Shown: positions 29,313-39,713, counted from the stretch's first letter. The stretch: 64,000 bases of DNA from Myxococcales bacterium (GCA_016706545.1 JADJJK010000061.1:1-64000), one strand, 5' to 3'. The notes: generated from the sequence alone by a model not told the origin. A program made the numbers and translations.

Positions 29313-29648
29313 ATGTCCCTTGACCAGCTCGCCGCCCGCAAGATCACGGCTCGGCCAACCCGCTTGCCGCCCGAAGAACTGGCGGCGCTGCGTGAGCTGC
29401 TGCCAGTGACCTGGCAGCTCGACGGAGACTCCCTGCAGCGTCGGATCACCACGCCCGACTACGCGACGGGCATCGCGCTGGTGGTGGCCATTGGTCGGCT
29501 GGCCGAAGAGCTCCAGCACCACCCAGAGCTACACCTGCGATGGGGAGCGATCGACGTCCAGCTCTGGACGCACGACGTCCAGGGCCTCTCGGAGCTCGAC
29601 TTCGTGCTCGCCGCCCGCATCGAGCAGTGCATCCGCGCGGCTGGCTAG
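29313..29648 (+). CDS. phhB: 4a-hydroxytetrahydrobiopterin (pterin-4a-carbinolamine) dehydratase
   Basis: 111 residues from ATG 29313. The active-site pattern is complete: E66, H69-H70-P71, W77, H87 and D96 in EELQHHPELHLRWGAID and WTHDVQGLSELDFVLAARIEQ. It dehydrates carbinolamine pterin to quinonoid dihydropterin, recycling the cofactor of phenylalanine hydroxylase; no hydroxylase gene is in the window. Its own single gene, followed by a 133-bp gap and the convergent metX gene. Confidence 0.93.
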   Translation: MSLDQLAARKITARPTRLPPEELAALRELLPVTWQLDGDSLQRRITTPDYATGIALVVAIGRLAEELQHHPELHLRWGAIDVQLWTHDVQGLSELDFVLAARIEQCIRAAG

Positions 29649-29781
29649 CACTCCTGCATCAGTGCAACGTCGAGCGAGACCAAGCGGCGGGAGGCAGATC
29701 GCGGCGCACGCCCGGAGCGCAGCGACGAGGGTGGTGGTTCCACACGAGGAGCGAGCACCGGACGTACGTCGCGAGCGCCCT

Positions 29782-31092
29782 CTAATGAACGTTGCGTGAC
29801 GAGCCGGAGGGCTCCGACGATGCGTTGACCACGGGGATCGCCATGGCCTCTTCGCCCGCGGGCAAAGACATCGCCTCGCGCACCAGCGGATCGAGCTGCG
29901 CCCACTCGATGAGGAAGGCGTCGTGGCCGTGCATGCTGTTGATCTCCCGGTACTGGGCGTAGACGCCGTGATCGGCGAGCCGCTCCGAGACCCGAAAGCT
30001 CTCGGCAGGATCGTAGAGGCGGTCGGTGTCGATGCCGACCGCCAGCGTGCTCGCGCGGATGCGCGATAGCCCCCAGCCGATGGTCTTCATGCCGAACGCT
30101 TCGCCGTGCCGCCAACGCTCGCACGCCGCCGGCTGCGGCGGGGAGCGAGATAGATCGTGGTGATCCATGGCGCCGATGAGCGCGAGGTAAGACCGGCCAT
30201 CGAAGCGCGCCGCGAGCTTTCGGCCCTGGTGCTCGAGGTAGGTCTGGACCTTGTAGGCGCCCTGCGGATGCCAGCCGCCGCCGTGCTGCTGGCGCCCCTG
30301 CGTACTCTCCAGGCTACGCTCCGCGCGATAGGTCACCATCGCGATCTGCCGCGCCAGCGACAGACCATCGGAGACGTCCTCAGGAAACCGCGGATCCGAG
30401 AGCACCGCGTGCCGCGCCACGTGGTTCCACGCGATGAGCCAAGGGGAAGCCGCGTCGGTGGCGGCGATGGGCATGATGCGCTCGAACCGGTTGGGGTCGA
30501 GCGCAGCCAGCGCCAGGGTCACCATACCGCCGAGCGAGCCCCCCAGCGCCAAGTGGACGCGGAGGACGCCCAGCGCGTCGAGCGCCAGCAAGATCGAGCG
30601 CGCTTGATCCCAGGTCGTCACCGTGGCGGGAAGATCGCTGCCCTGCGGGCCTTCCAGGTCGGAGTCTGATGTAGGGAAGCCGGCGTCGGCCGGGCCGCTC
30701 GTGCCATAGCAAGAGCCGAGCAGGTTCAGACAGAGCACCCGAACGCGCCGCGGATCGATCGGGCGATCAGGCCCGATGATCGGCGCCCACCACTCGCTGG
30801 CGCGGCAGTCTCCCGTCAGCGCATGGACCACCAGCACCGTGGGGATCCGTGGATCCAGCCCGCGTCCGCTGCGCCGCAGCGGAGAATGAAAATGTCGGAG
30901 CATCGGCCGGTCCAGGTTGCGCCGCACGACCTGCCACGGCGTCACCTCGACCGGGTTCGCCCGCGAAGAGATGACCTCTGCGTCACCGTCCGGTCCCCAG
31001 ATCCAACCCCTCACCATGTGATGACGCAGCGAAGCTCCGCCTTCGAGGCGAAAAGTCGGGAGCGTGAGGTCGAAGTCAATGGGTCCAGACAT
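29782..31092 (-). CDS. metX: homoserine O-acetyltransferase
   Basis: 436 residues, alpha/beta-hydrolase fold. VVHALTGDCRAS and LNLLGSCYGTSGP are MetX signatures; nucleophile S186 in ALGGSLGGM, Asp of the triad D357 (GIDTDRLYDP), His H390 (HGHDAFLIEW). It transfers acetyl from acetyl-CoA to homoserine, making O-acetylhomoserine, the substrate of MetY. It starts 11 bp after the metY stop in the same direction, so the two are co-transcribed. Composition is closer to the genome average than metY. The extreme C-terminus is Ser-rich and longer than usual. Confidence 0.95.
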   Translation of the reverse strand: MSGPIDFDLTLPTFRLEGGASLRHHMVRGWIWGPDGDAEVISSRANPVEVTPWQVVRRNLDRPMLRHFHSPLRRSGRGLDPRIPTVLVVHALTGDCRASEWWAPIIGPDRPIDPRRVRVLCLNLLGSCYGTSGPADAGFPTSDSDLEGPQGSDLPATVTTWDQARSILLALDALGVLRVHLALGGSLGGMVTLALAALDPNRFERIMPIAATDAASPWLIAWNHVARHAVLSDPRFPEDVSDGLSLARQIAMVTYRAERSLESTQGRQQHGGGWHPQGAYKVQTYLEHQGRKLAARFDGRSYLALIGAMDHHDLSRSPPQPAACERWRHGEAFGMKTIGWGLSRIRASTLAVGIDTDRLYDPAESFRVSERLADHGVYAQYREINSMHGHDAFLIEWAQLDPLVREAMSLPAGEEAMAIPVVNASSEPSGSSRNVH

Positions 31093-31103
31093 CAGACACC
31101 GCC

Positions 31104-32508
<1,405 letters not shown>

Positions 32509-32515
32509 CCCTCGA

Positions 32516-32543
32516 CTGTTATCCGTAAAAACGGATTTGTCAA
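32516..32543 (-). promoter_or_regulatory. candidate sigma-70 promoter of metY-metX
   Basis: TTGACA at 32543-32538 (consensus) and TAACAG at 32521-32516, 16-bp spacer. The spacer is almost entirely the operator palindrome at 32521-32536. Confidence 0.6.
32521..32536. promoter_or_regulatory. operator-like palindrome inside the metY promoter
   Basis: ATCCGT-AAAA-ACGGAT, perfect 6-bp arms, overlapping the spacer and edge of the -10. A second copy of the motif lies 54 bp away at 32575-32590. This placement predicts repression. Confidence 0.6.
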
Positions 32544-32574
32544 CAAGATAACGGTTCCCTTATCACAGATTTAT

Positions 32575-32590
32575 TTCCGTCGTAACGGAT
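32575..32590. promoter_or_regulatory. second copy of the metY operator motif
   Basis: TTCCGT-CGTA-ACGGAT, same architecture as the promoter palindrome with one mismatched outer base pair (T-T). A half site (ATAACGGTT) lies between the two. Confidence 0.5.
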
Positions 32591-32599
32591 ACCACGCTC

Positions 32600-33170
32600 C
32601 TTTCGGGATGACGTCACCTCGACGCCGGCCTGTGGGCTGGAGCAGGCCTATGCGGTCGCTCGCCTGTCGTTCGCCATCGGATGGAGTTGCCGATTCTCTC
32701 GCTGCCGATACGTTTTCTTCAGGCGTACTCTGATTTGCGACTTGTTCGCATGACATTGCTGCTGAGCTGGTGATGGCATCTTGCGATGAACTCGCAATAG
32801 CGACACCGATAGCCCAGTTGTGAGGGCCGATGAGTCGACGAACGGCATCCTGAAGGCCCACGCCGCGTACACCTGGCCCAAGGAAGAGAATCTCGGGACA
32901 CCACGAGATGATCGCGTTCTGAGCGGCTACCCACACAGACGCACAGCGCTGCGGGCAAGCCTGGCCGGCCACGGCAACGATCCGCAGCGCTCGCAGAGCC
33001 GCCTCGATTGCGCACAGCCTCGGGCGCGCTTCGCGTGGCCTACGCTGTCGTCGACACCGAGCGCGGCCCGCCTGGGCCCGCCTGCGGGCGCCTGCGCCTG
33101 CCTGCGCCTGCCTGCGCCCGCCTGCGCCCGCCCGAGCCGCCGCGGGCGTGCAGGCGCAAGCCGTGGGCCG
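32600..33170. other. low-G+C region with no supported gene
   Basis: Up to about 33010 base composition matches metY rather than the genome. Three overlapping minus-strand frames exist; the longest (32571-32972, 133 codons, starting MAGQACPQRCASVW) and another with a Cys/His-rich RCRYCEFIARCHH end could be remnants of a mobile-element or nuclease gene, but I cannot identify either. I record this as a likely decayed insert. From 33071 a tandem array begins. Confidence 0.4.
33071..33131. repeat. 10-bp tandem array (CCTGCGCCTG)
   Basis: Six consecutive 10-bp units of CCTGCGCCYG with small changes, 55 bp beyond the 3' end of the mmsA gene. Confidence 0.85.
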
Positions 33171-33194
33171 GGCTACTTGTTCGGGCTACTTGTT
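33169..33194. repeat. 13-bp tandem duplication over the mmsA stop codon
   Basis: CGGGCTACTTGTT occurs twice in direct succession (33169-33181, 33182-33194); the second copy holds the TAG of the dehydrogenase gene (33186-33188). Confidence 0.85.
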
Positions 33195-34685
33195 CTGCGG
33201 GAAGCCCAGGTCGACGCCGCGGAAGCGCGGGTCTGGCCAGCGCGAGGTCACGGCCTTGGTGCGGGTGTAGAAATGCACGCCGTCGCGGCCGTAGATGTGG
33301 TGGTCGCCAAAGAGCGAGGCCTTCCAGCCGCCGAACGAGTAGTACGCCATGGGCACCGGAATCGGCACGTTGATGCCGACCATGCCCACCTCCACCTCGT
33401 GCTGGAACTTGCGGGCGGCGCCGCCGTCGTTGGTGAACAGCGCCACGCCGTTGGCGTACGGGTTCTCGTTCACCAGCTTGATGGCCTCGTCGTACGAGCC
33501 GCAGCGCAAGATCGACAGCACCGGGCCGAAGATCTCGTCCTTGTAGATGGTCATGTTCGGCTGCACGTGATCAAACAGGCACGGGCCCAGAAAGAAGCCG
33601 CCGGGCCGGTCAGCCACTTGCAGGCCGCGGCCGTCGGTCACCAGGGTCGCGCCCTCGGCGACGCCGCTGTCGACATAGCCAGCCACCTTGTCGCGGTGCG
33701 CCTGGTTGATGAGCGGGCCCATCTCGGCGCCGGCCGTAAGGCCATCGTTGACCTTGAGCTTGGCGATGCGCTCCTTGATGAGCGGCAAGAGCTTGTCCGC
33801 GGCGTTGCCCACCGCCACCAGCACCGAGATGGCCATGCAGCGCTCGCCAGCGGAGCCATATCCGGCGGACACCGCGGCGTCGGCCGCCAGCTCCATGTCC
33901 GCGTCAGGCAGCACGATCATGTGGTTCTTGGCGCCGCCCAGCGCCTGCACGCGCTTGCCGTGGCGGGTGCCGGTCTCGTAGATGTAGCGGGCGATGGGCG
34001 TGGAGCCCACGAACGAGACCGCCGCTACCTTGGGGTGCTCCAGCAGGCGATCCACCGCGGCCTTGTCGCCATGGACGACGTTGAACACGCCCGGCGGCAA
34101 CCCGGCGTCCGCCAGGAGCTGCGCGCAGAAGTTGGTGACGGACGGATCTCGCTCGCTGGGCTTGAGCACGAACGTGTTGCCGCAGGCCAGCGCCAGCGGG
34201 TACATCCACATCGGCACCATGGCCGGGAAGTTGAACGGGGTGATGCCGGCCACCACGCCCAGCGGCTGCCGGATGGAGTAGCTGTCGACGTCGCTCGATA
34301 CGTTCTCCGAGTACTCGCCCTTGGCGAGATCGGCGATGCCACACGCGAACTCGATCACCTCGAGGCCGCGGTTGACCTCGCCCAGCGCATCGCCCGTCAC
34401 CTTGCCGTGCTCCAGGGTCAGGAGGTGGGCCAGATCGTGCTGGTGCTTGTCCACGAGCTGCCGGAAGGCGAACAAGATCTTGGTCCGCCGCGCGATGGAG
34501 ACCGAGCGCCAGGTCTGCGCCGCCTTCCACGCCGACTCCACGGCCTCGTCCACCACACTGGGGGTGGCGAAGGCCACCTTGGCCTGCACCTGCCCGGTGG
34601 CGGGGTTGTACACATCGCCGTGCCGCTCCGCCGGGCGGTCAAAGGACTTGCCATCAATCCAGTGAGTGATCGTCTTCTGCGTCAT
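33186..34685 (-). CDS. mmsA: CoA-acylating methylmalonate/malonate-semialdehyde dehydrogenase
   Basis: 499 residues from ATG 34685 (MTQKTITHWIDGKSFDRPAE), a typical length. Catalytic C283 in GSAGERCMAI; the position of the usual ALDH general-base Glu is Asn (GGAKNHMIVLPDAD), the hallmark of the CoA-dependent class. FNFPAMVPMWMYPLALA is the conserved nucleotide-pocket segment. It oxidises malonate semialdehyde, with CoA and NAD, to acetyl-CoA and CO2, and also methylmalonate semialdehyde. Next to the pyrimidine-degradation genes it completes beta-alanine breakdown. Divergently transcribed from preA across a 417-bp region. Confidence 0.95.
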   Translation of the reverse strand: MTQKTITHWIDGKSFDRPAERHGDVYNPATGQVQAKVAFATPSVVDEAVESAWKAAQTWRSVSIARRTKILFAFRQLVDKHQHDLAHLLTLEHGKVTGDALGEVNRGLEVIEFACGIADLAKGEYSENVSSDVDSYSIRQPLGVVAGITPFNFPAMVPMWMYPLALACGNTFVLKPSERDPSVTNFCAQLLADAGLPPGVFNVVHGDKAAVDRLLEHPKVAAVSFVGSTPIARYIYETGTRHGKRVQALGGAKNHMIVLPDADMELAADAAVSAGYGSAGERCMAISVLVAVGNAADKLLPLIKERIAKLKVNDGLTAGAEMGPLINQAHRDKVAGYVDSGVAEGATLVTDGRGLQVADRPGGFFLGPCLFDHVQPNMTIYKDEIFGPVLSILRCGSYDEAIKLVNENPYANGVALFTNDGGAARKFQHEVEVGMVGINVPIPVPMAYYSFGGWKASLFGDHHIYGRDGVHFYTRTKAVTSRWPDPRFRGVDLGFPQNK

Positions 34686-35102
34686 GTCGCCTGCGCTCTT
34701 CTTTCGTTCCCCCAAGCTCGCGGGGAGCTGTCGAGATATCATGGCACCGCCGAGCCGGCAGCACAAAACCTGTGGCCACGGTGCCGCAGCCGGGCGCGAG
34801 CCAGCGCGGCCCGCCAGCTCGCCGGTTCGACGGCATCGCCGGCCGCCAAGCTCGCCGGCTCGACGCCAAGCTCGCGCCACACCGGCCCACCCACACCCGA
34901 ACAGCGAGCCGCTCGCGGCGCAGCGCGGCAATTTGCGCGCCGTGGCATCCTCCGGCGCCAGGACTTGGTGCCGCCGGCCGCTCGGCCTTATGCTAGCGCT
35001 CCTTTTCATGATTCGCCGGACCCGGCGCCCACGGCTCCGGGTCCCTGTCGTACTGGCCGCCTGGCTATCGCGAAATCCCCCTATCTGGCCCCTGGAGGCG
35101 AC
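34686..35102. other. 417-bp divergent control region of mmsA and preA
   Basis: No gene. Holds the promoters of both transcription units; contains GCTCGCCGGCTCGACG-type partial repeats near 34816-34880. No sigma-70 pair or palindrome could be assigned with confidence. Confidence 0.5.
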
Positions 35103-36281
35103 GTGACCGACCTGTCCATCACCGTCAACGGCATGAAGTTCGAGAACCCGTTTTTGCTCGGCTCCGGTCCGCCCGGAACCAACGGCAAGGTGATCGCTCG
35201 CTCCTATGACCTTGGCTGGGGCGGCATGGTCTGCAAGACCTTCTCCCTGGACGCCAGCAAGGTCATCAACACGGCGCCGCGGTACGCCAAGCTGCGCGGC
35301 CGCACCTCGGATGAGGTCATCGGCTTCCAGAACATCGAGCTCATCAGCGACCGGCCGTATCAGGACTGGCTCGACGACCTGCGCCAGCTAAAGAAGCAAT
35401 ACCCGCACAAGATCTTGATCGCCTCCATCATGGAGGAGTGCCGCAAGGAAGCGTGGCAGCAGATCGTGCGCGAGGTGCAAGAGACCGGAGTGGACGGCTT
35501 CGAGCTCAACCTGTCGTGCCCGCACGGCATGCCGGAGCGCAAGATGGGCATGGCGGTGGGCGAGAACCCAGACCTCGTCGAGGAGGTCGCGCGCTGGGTC
35601 AAGGAGGTCGCGCGCATCCCGGTGTGGGCCAAGATGACCCCCAACGTGGGCAACCCCACGGTGCCGGCCGGCGCGGCGCTCAAGGGCGGCGCGGACGGCA
35701 TCGCCATGATCAACACCATCCTGTCGGTGTGCGGCATCGACCTCAAGACCCTGCGGCCGATGCCCACGGTCGAGGGCTACTCGGTCCCCGGCGGGTACTC
35801 CGGCCAGGCGGTGCGGCCCATCGCGCTGCGCCAGATCATGGAGGTCGCGCGCGCCAACCCCGGCGTGGAGATAAGCGGCCTGGGAGGCATCGAGACCGGG
35901 TACGACGCGGCGCAGTTCTTCCTGCTCGGCGCCTCGACGGTGCAGGTGTGTACCGGCGCCATGCTGCGCGGCTACGAGATCATCACCGAGCTCAAGGACG
36001 AGCTGTCCAAGTTCATGGTGGACCACAAGTTCGCGAACCTGCGTGAGTTCATCGGCAAGAGCCTGCCGTTCTTCTCCACCCACCACGACCTGGTGGACCG
36101 GCAGAAGTCCGCGCGCGACGCCAAGCGAGGCGGCGCGCAGCCGCAGCGCGCGCGACGCCGAGACCTGGAAGGGCGACATCGCCAAAGAGACCAGCACGCT
36201 GGTCACCAACTAGTGCTTCGCCCGGCGCTGACGAGCTCGCCCGGCGCCGCGGCCGTAGCCCTCGCCGCGGCGCACGCATAA
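35103..36281 (+). CDS. preA: dihydropyrimidine dehydrogenase catalytic subunit (PreA-type), C-terminus frameshifted
   Basis: GTG start with GGAGG upstream. Dihydroorotate-dehydrogenase-like FMN barrel: NPFLLGSGPPGTNGKVI, WGGMVCKTFS, ELNLSCPHGMPERKMG, WAKMTPNVGNPTVPA, MINTILSVCGIDL, YSGQAVRPIALR, GLGGIETGYDAAQFFLLGA. It reduces uracil/thymine at C5-C6. As given it runs 392 residues to 36281 with an odd Arg/Gln-rich end; removing one base near 36128 gives RDAETWKGDIAKETSTLVTN and a TAG at 36211-36213, the normal PreA-like end. The ferredoxin domain of E. coli PreA is absent, and no PreT partner is in the window. First gene of a three-gene operon. Confidence 0.9.
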   Translation: MTDLSITVNGMKFENPFLLGSGPPGTNGKVIARSYDLGWGGMVCKTFSLDASKVINTAPRYAKLRGRTSDEVIGFQNIELISDRPYQDWLDDLRQLKKQYPHKILIASIMEECRKEAWQQIVREVQETGVDGFELNLSCPHGMPERKMGMAVGENPDLVEEVARWVKEVARIPVWAKMTPNVGNPTVPAGAALKGGADGIAMINTILSVCGIDLKTLRPMPTVEGYSVPGGYSGQAVRPIALRQIMEVARANPGVEISGLGGIETGYDAAQFFLLGASTVQVCTGAMLRGYEIITELKDELSKFMVDHKFANLREFIGKSLPFFSTHHDLVDRQKSARDAKRGGAQPQRARRRDLEGRHRQRDQHAGHQLVLRPALTSSPGAAAVALAAAHA

Positions 36282-36290
36282 GGAGTCTTC

Positions 36291-37157
36291 ATGGCACGCA
36301 AGGTCCTCTCCGGCCTCATCCAGGCCAGTAACCCCATCAACGACGAGTCAAGGCCCGTGGCCGAGATCCAGGCCGCGATGCTCGACAAGCACCTGTCGAT
36401 GATCCACGAGGCCGGCAAGAAGGGCGTGCAGATCCTCTGCCTGCAGGAGATCTTCAACGGCCCGTACTTCTGCCCCGGCCAGGACCGGCGCTGGTACGAC
36501 GCCGCCGAGGCGGTGCCCGGCCCCACGGTGGCGGCGCTGGCGCCCATCGCCGCGCAGTATCAGATGGCCATGGTGGTGCCGGTGTACGAGCGCGAGCAGG
36601 CCGGCGTGTACTACAACACCGCCGCCATCCTCGACGCGGACGGCAGCTACCTGGGCAAGTACCGCAAGACCCATATCCCGCAGACCTCCGGCTTCTGGGA
36701 GAAGTACTTCTTTCGGCCGGGCAACCTGGGCTACCCGGTGTTTCGAACCAGGTACGCCACCATCGGCGCGTACATCTGCTACGACCGCCACTTCCCCGAG
36801 GGCGCGCGCGCGCTCGGCCTCGCTGGCGCGGAGATCGTCTACAACCCCTCCGCCACGGTGGCCGGGCTGTCGCAGCACCTGTGGAAGCTGGAGCAGCCGG
36901 CGCACGCGGTGGCCAACGGCTACTTCATGGGCTGCATCAACCGCGTCGGCACCGAGGCGCCGTGGAACATCGGCCGCTTCTACGGCAACTCGTACTTCGT
37001 GAATCCGCGCGGCCAGATCCTGGCCTGCGGCTCCGAAGATCAGGACGAGCTGGTGGTGGCGGAGCTGGACCTCGACTTGATCGAGGAGGTGCGACGCACC
37101 TGGCAGTTCTACCGAGATCGTCGACCGGATGCGTACGGCCCGCTGGTGGATGAATAG
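36291..37157 (+). CDS. pydC: beta-ureidopropionase (N-carbamoyl-beta-alanine amidohydrolase)
   Basis: 288 residues, nitrilase superfamily, with catalytic triad E53 (LCLQEIFNGPYF), K126 (LGKYRKTHIP) and C163 (YICYDRHFPE). RVGTEAPWN and YGNSYFV are typical of this subfamily. It hydrolyses N-carbamoyl-beta-alanine to beta-alanine, CO2 and ammonia. Start ATG 36291 with AGGAG 7 nt upstream. It lies 78 bp after the intended stop of preA and 21 bp before the dihydropyrimidinase gene, in the same operon. Confidence 0.93.
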   Translation: MARKVLSGLIQASNPINDESRPVAEIQAAMLDKHLSMIHEAGKKGVQILCLQEIFNGPYFCPGQDRRWYDAAEAVPGPTVAALAPIAAQYQMAMVVPVYEREQAGVYYNTAAILDADGSYLGKYRKTHIPQTSGFWEKYFFRPGNLGYPVFRTRYATIGAYICYDRHFPEGARALGLAGAEIVYNPSATVAGLSQHLWKLEQPAHAVANGYFMGCINRVGTEAPWNIGRFYGNSYFVNPRGQILACGSEDQDELVVAELDLDLIEEVRRTWQFYRDRRPDAYGPLVDE

Positions 37158-37178
37158 GCCTAGGCCCAGGAGATCGAC

Positions 37179-38576
37179 ATGAGGACCCTCATCAAGAACG
37201 GAACCGTGGTCACCGCGTCGGACACCTTCGCCGCCGACGTGTGGATCGAGGGCGGCAAGATCGCCGCGCTGGTGGCGCCAGGCACCCTGCTCGGCACCGC
37301 CGAGCAGACCATCGACGCCAGGGAGCAGTACATCATCCCCGGCGGCATCGACGCGCACACGCACATGGACCTGCCGTTTGGCGGCACCATGTCGTCCGAC
37401 GACTTCGACACCGGCACCGTCGCCGCGGCGCACGGCGGCACCACCACCATCGTCGACTTCGCCATCCAGTCCAAGGGCAAGTCGATGCGCGAGGGGCTCG
37501 ACACCTGGTACGCCAAGAGCGAGGGCAAGGCCGCCATCGACTACGGCTTCCACATGATCATGACGGAGGCCAACGCGGGCACGCTGGATGAGATGTCCGG
37601 CATGGTCGCGGAGGGCATCTCTTCGTTCAAGATGTTCATGGCGTACCCGGGCGTGTTCCTGGTGGACGATCAGCAGATCTTCCGCGCCATGCAGAAGGCC
37701 GGCGAGCTGGGCGCGCTCATCACCATGCACGCGGAGATCGGCCTGCCGATCGATGTGATGGTGCAGCAGGCGCTCGCGCGCGGCCACACCGCGCCGGTCT
37801 ACCACGCGCTGACCCGGCCCGAGGCGGCGGAGGCCACCGGCACCGAGCGCGCCATCGCCCTGGCCGAGATGGCGGGGGTGCCGGTGTACATGGTGCACCT
37901 GTCGGCGCAGCGCGCGCTCGAGCGCGTGATGGAAGCGCGCGATCGCGGCTTGCCCACGTACGCCGAGACCTGCCCGCAGTACCTGTTCTGCAGCGAAGAT
38001 GACCTGCGCGGCGATCCAGGAAACGAGTGGAAGGGCGCGGGCTACGTGTGTACGCCGCCCTTGCGCCCGCGCCATCATCACGACCACCTCTGGCGCGGCC
38101 TGCGCAACTACGACCTGCAGGTGGTGGCCACCGATCACTGTCCGTTCTGCATGAAGGACCAAAAGGAGCTGGGCCGCCACGACTTCTCCAAGATCCCCAA
38201 CGGCATGCCCGGCGTGGAGACGCGCCTGCACCTGCTCTGGGAGGGCGTGGTGGCGGGCAAGATCTCGCTCAACCGCTTCGTGGAGATCACGTCCACTGCG
38301 CCGGCCAAGATCTTCGGCATGTACGGCAAGAAGGGCACGCTCGCGGTCGGCGCCGACGCCGACGTGGTGGTGTGGGATCCGCGGCGCAAGAAGACGCTGG
38401 GCAAGGACACGCTGCACATGCGGGTGGACTACTCGCCGTTCGAGGGCCGCGAGGTCCCGGCCAGCCCCTCGCACGTGTTCTCGCGCGGCGAGCTGATCAT
38501 CCAGAATGATCAGTGGGTGGCCAAGCAGAAGCAGGGCCGCGGGCAGTTCTTGCGCCGCAGCACCTTCGGGCTGTAG
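37179..38576 (+). CDS. hydA: dihydropyrimidinase
   Basis: 465 residues, cyclic amidohydrolase. Metal ligands H60 and H62 in GGIDAHTHMDLPFGGT, carboxylated K151 in SSFKMFMAYPG, plus HLSAQRALERV and VATDHCPF(C) further on. It opens dihydrouracil (or dihydrothymine) to N-carbamoyl-beta-alanine. Start ATG with AGGAGATCGAC upstream. Middle to last step partner of PreA and beta-ureidopropionase, 21 bp downstream of the latter. Length and motifs are normal. Confidence 0.95.
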   Translation: MRTLIKNGTVVTASDTFAADVWIEGGKIAALVAPGTLLGTAEQTIDAREQYIIPGGIDAHTHMDLPFGGTMSSDDFDTGTVAAAHGGTTTIVDFAIQSKGKSMREGLDTWYAKSEGKAAIDYGFHMIMTEANAGTLDEMSGMVAEGISSFKMFMAYPGVFLVDDQQIFRAMQKAGELGALITMHAEIGLPIDVMVQQALARGHTAPVYHALTRPEAAEATGTERAIALAEMAGVPVYMVHLSAQRALERVMEARDRGLPTYAETCPQYLFCSEDDLRGDPGNEWKGAGYVCTPPLRPRHHHDHLWRGLRNYDLQVVATDHCPFCMKDQKELGRHDFSKIPNGMPGVETRLHLLWEGVVAGKISLNRFVEITSTAPAKIFGMYGKKGTLAVGADADVVVWDPRRKKTLGKDTLHMRVDYSPFEGREVPASPSHVFSRGELIIQNDQWVAKQKQGRGQFLRRSTFGL

Positions 38577-38658
38577 CCGGCGACGGGAGCCGACGGACGC
38601 CGACGGGAGTCGTCGGGCGCCGGGCTTCGACGATGGCGCGGCGCCTCAGGCCACGCGG

Positions 38659-39570
38659 TCAGCAGCGGAGCAGCGCCTCGCGGGCCTGCGCCGCGTCGAC
38701 CGCCTGGCCCAGGGCGACGATGAGCGCCTCCAGCCGACGCTCGTCGTGAAGGCCGGCGATGACGGCCTCTTCCTGCGGGGACAGCGCGCCCAGCTTGGCC
38801 CTTGCCAGCGCCAGGGCCGCGCGGCGCTGGCCCTCTTCGCGGCCCACGCGCTGGCCCTCTTCGCGGCCCACGCGCTGCCCCTCTTCGCGGCCGAGGGCGA
38901 TGTACTTGAGAGCGAAGTCGCTTTCGTACTGGTAGTGCAACATGTGGGCCTCCAGGGAGGTGCGGACGGTGTCGGAGAGGGCCTTCCAGATGAGGTCGAA
39001 GTATAGCTTGACCTGATCATCGGGGAGAGCGCGAAGTCCTGCGAAGGCCGCAAGCGCGACATCGTGCTCCGGGTGGGCCAGGGCGCTGAGGACGCCGAGC
39101 TCGGGGACCTGGATGGCAACCCCAGCCTCGACCACGCGGGGGATCTCGGCATACGAGAGGACGAGCGGGCGGAGGTCGAAGCCGGGGTGGCCGGTGGGGA
39201 TGGAGCGGCTGGCCCAGCGGGCGACAGCGGGGTCCGGGGCCAAGACGAGCAAGAGGACCGGGCACTCGAGGTTGGCGCCTGCGGCGGTGAGATAGACGGG
39301 CCAGGAGCTGCGCTTGCGCGGGTCGAGGTGGAGCTGGACCTCGACGACGACCGCCAGGATGGCGCTGCGGTCGGCGCGGCGAAAGACGGTGACCTGATCG
39401 GCGCGGTACTCGGTGGACGTCACCTGGGACAGATCGATGGAGGCGGACTCGGCCGTGCTCTGGTCGAGCGCGGGGAGCTGGTCCGGGCAGAGGATGCGCA
39501 AGAGCTCGCGGGTGAGCTCCGCGCGGTTGCGGAACAGCTCGAGCAGCGCTTCGTGGAAGAGCGAGGGCAC
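38659..39570 (-). CDS. Rpn/PD-(D/E)XK-type nuclease-like protein with GREEGQ repeats
   Basis: 303 residues from GTG 39570 (MPSLFHEALLELFRNRAE), the start preferred because this family begins MPS-HEAL; the TTG at 39579 adds three residues. The central part has the VTVFRRADRSAILAVVVEVQLHLD pattern of PD-(D/E)XK proteins (VEVQL at the catalytic position). The C-terminus carries three 24-bp repeats coding GREEGQRV, then AALALARAKLGALS. Related proteins occur in many copies in myxobacteria and cyanobacteria and are often annotated as Rpn-type recombination proteins. It sits within the pyrimidine locus on the other strand and is probably an insertion there. Confidence 0.75.
   Translation of the reverse strand: MPSLFHEALLELFRNRAELTRELLRILCPDQLPALDQSTAESASIDLSQVTSTEYRADQVTVFRRADRSAILAVVVEVQLHLDPRKRSSWPVYLTAAGANLECPVLLLVLAPDPAVARWASRSIPTGHPGFDLRPLVLSYAEIPRVVEAGVAIQVPELGVLSALAHPEHDVALAAFAGLRALPDDQVKLYFDLIWKALSDTVRTSLEAHMLHYQYESDFALKYIALGREEGQRVGREEGQRVGREEGQRRAALALARAKLGALSPQEEAVIAGLHDERRLEALIVALGQAVDAAQAREALLRC
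38827..38895 (-). repeat. 24-bp in-frame tandem repeat (GREEGQRV)
   Basis: About 2.7 copies of a 24-bp unit (CTGGCCCTCTTCGCGGCCCA on the + strand) within the Rpn-like gene, encoding eight-residue repeats. Confidence 0.85.
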
Positions 39571-39713
39571 CGAGGTCAAGCCTCAGCAACCCACGTGCCC
39601 GGCGCGGCGTCTCGCCAACTGGCTGCGAAGCTTGAGGGACGCGGCCCAGCGCGCCCTGGTGTCCGGCGGATATCGGACGCGCTGTCCGGCACCCGGACGG
39701 AGCCGGACAGCGT

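Noticed and set aside
32820..36281. 1153-codon plus-strand frame
   Set aside because: Only the last third (from 35103) is the real PreA gene; the first part is antisense to mmsA.
36348..38474. 708-codon antisense frame over pydC and hydA
   Set aside because: Shadow of two well-supported genes.
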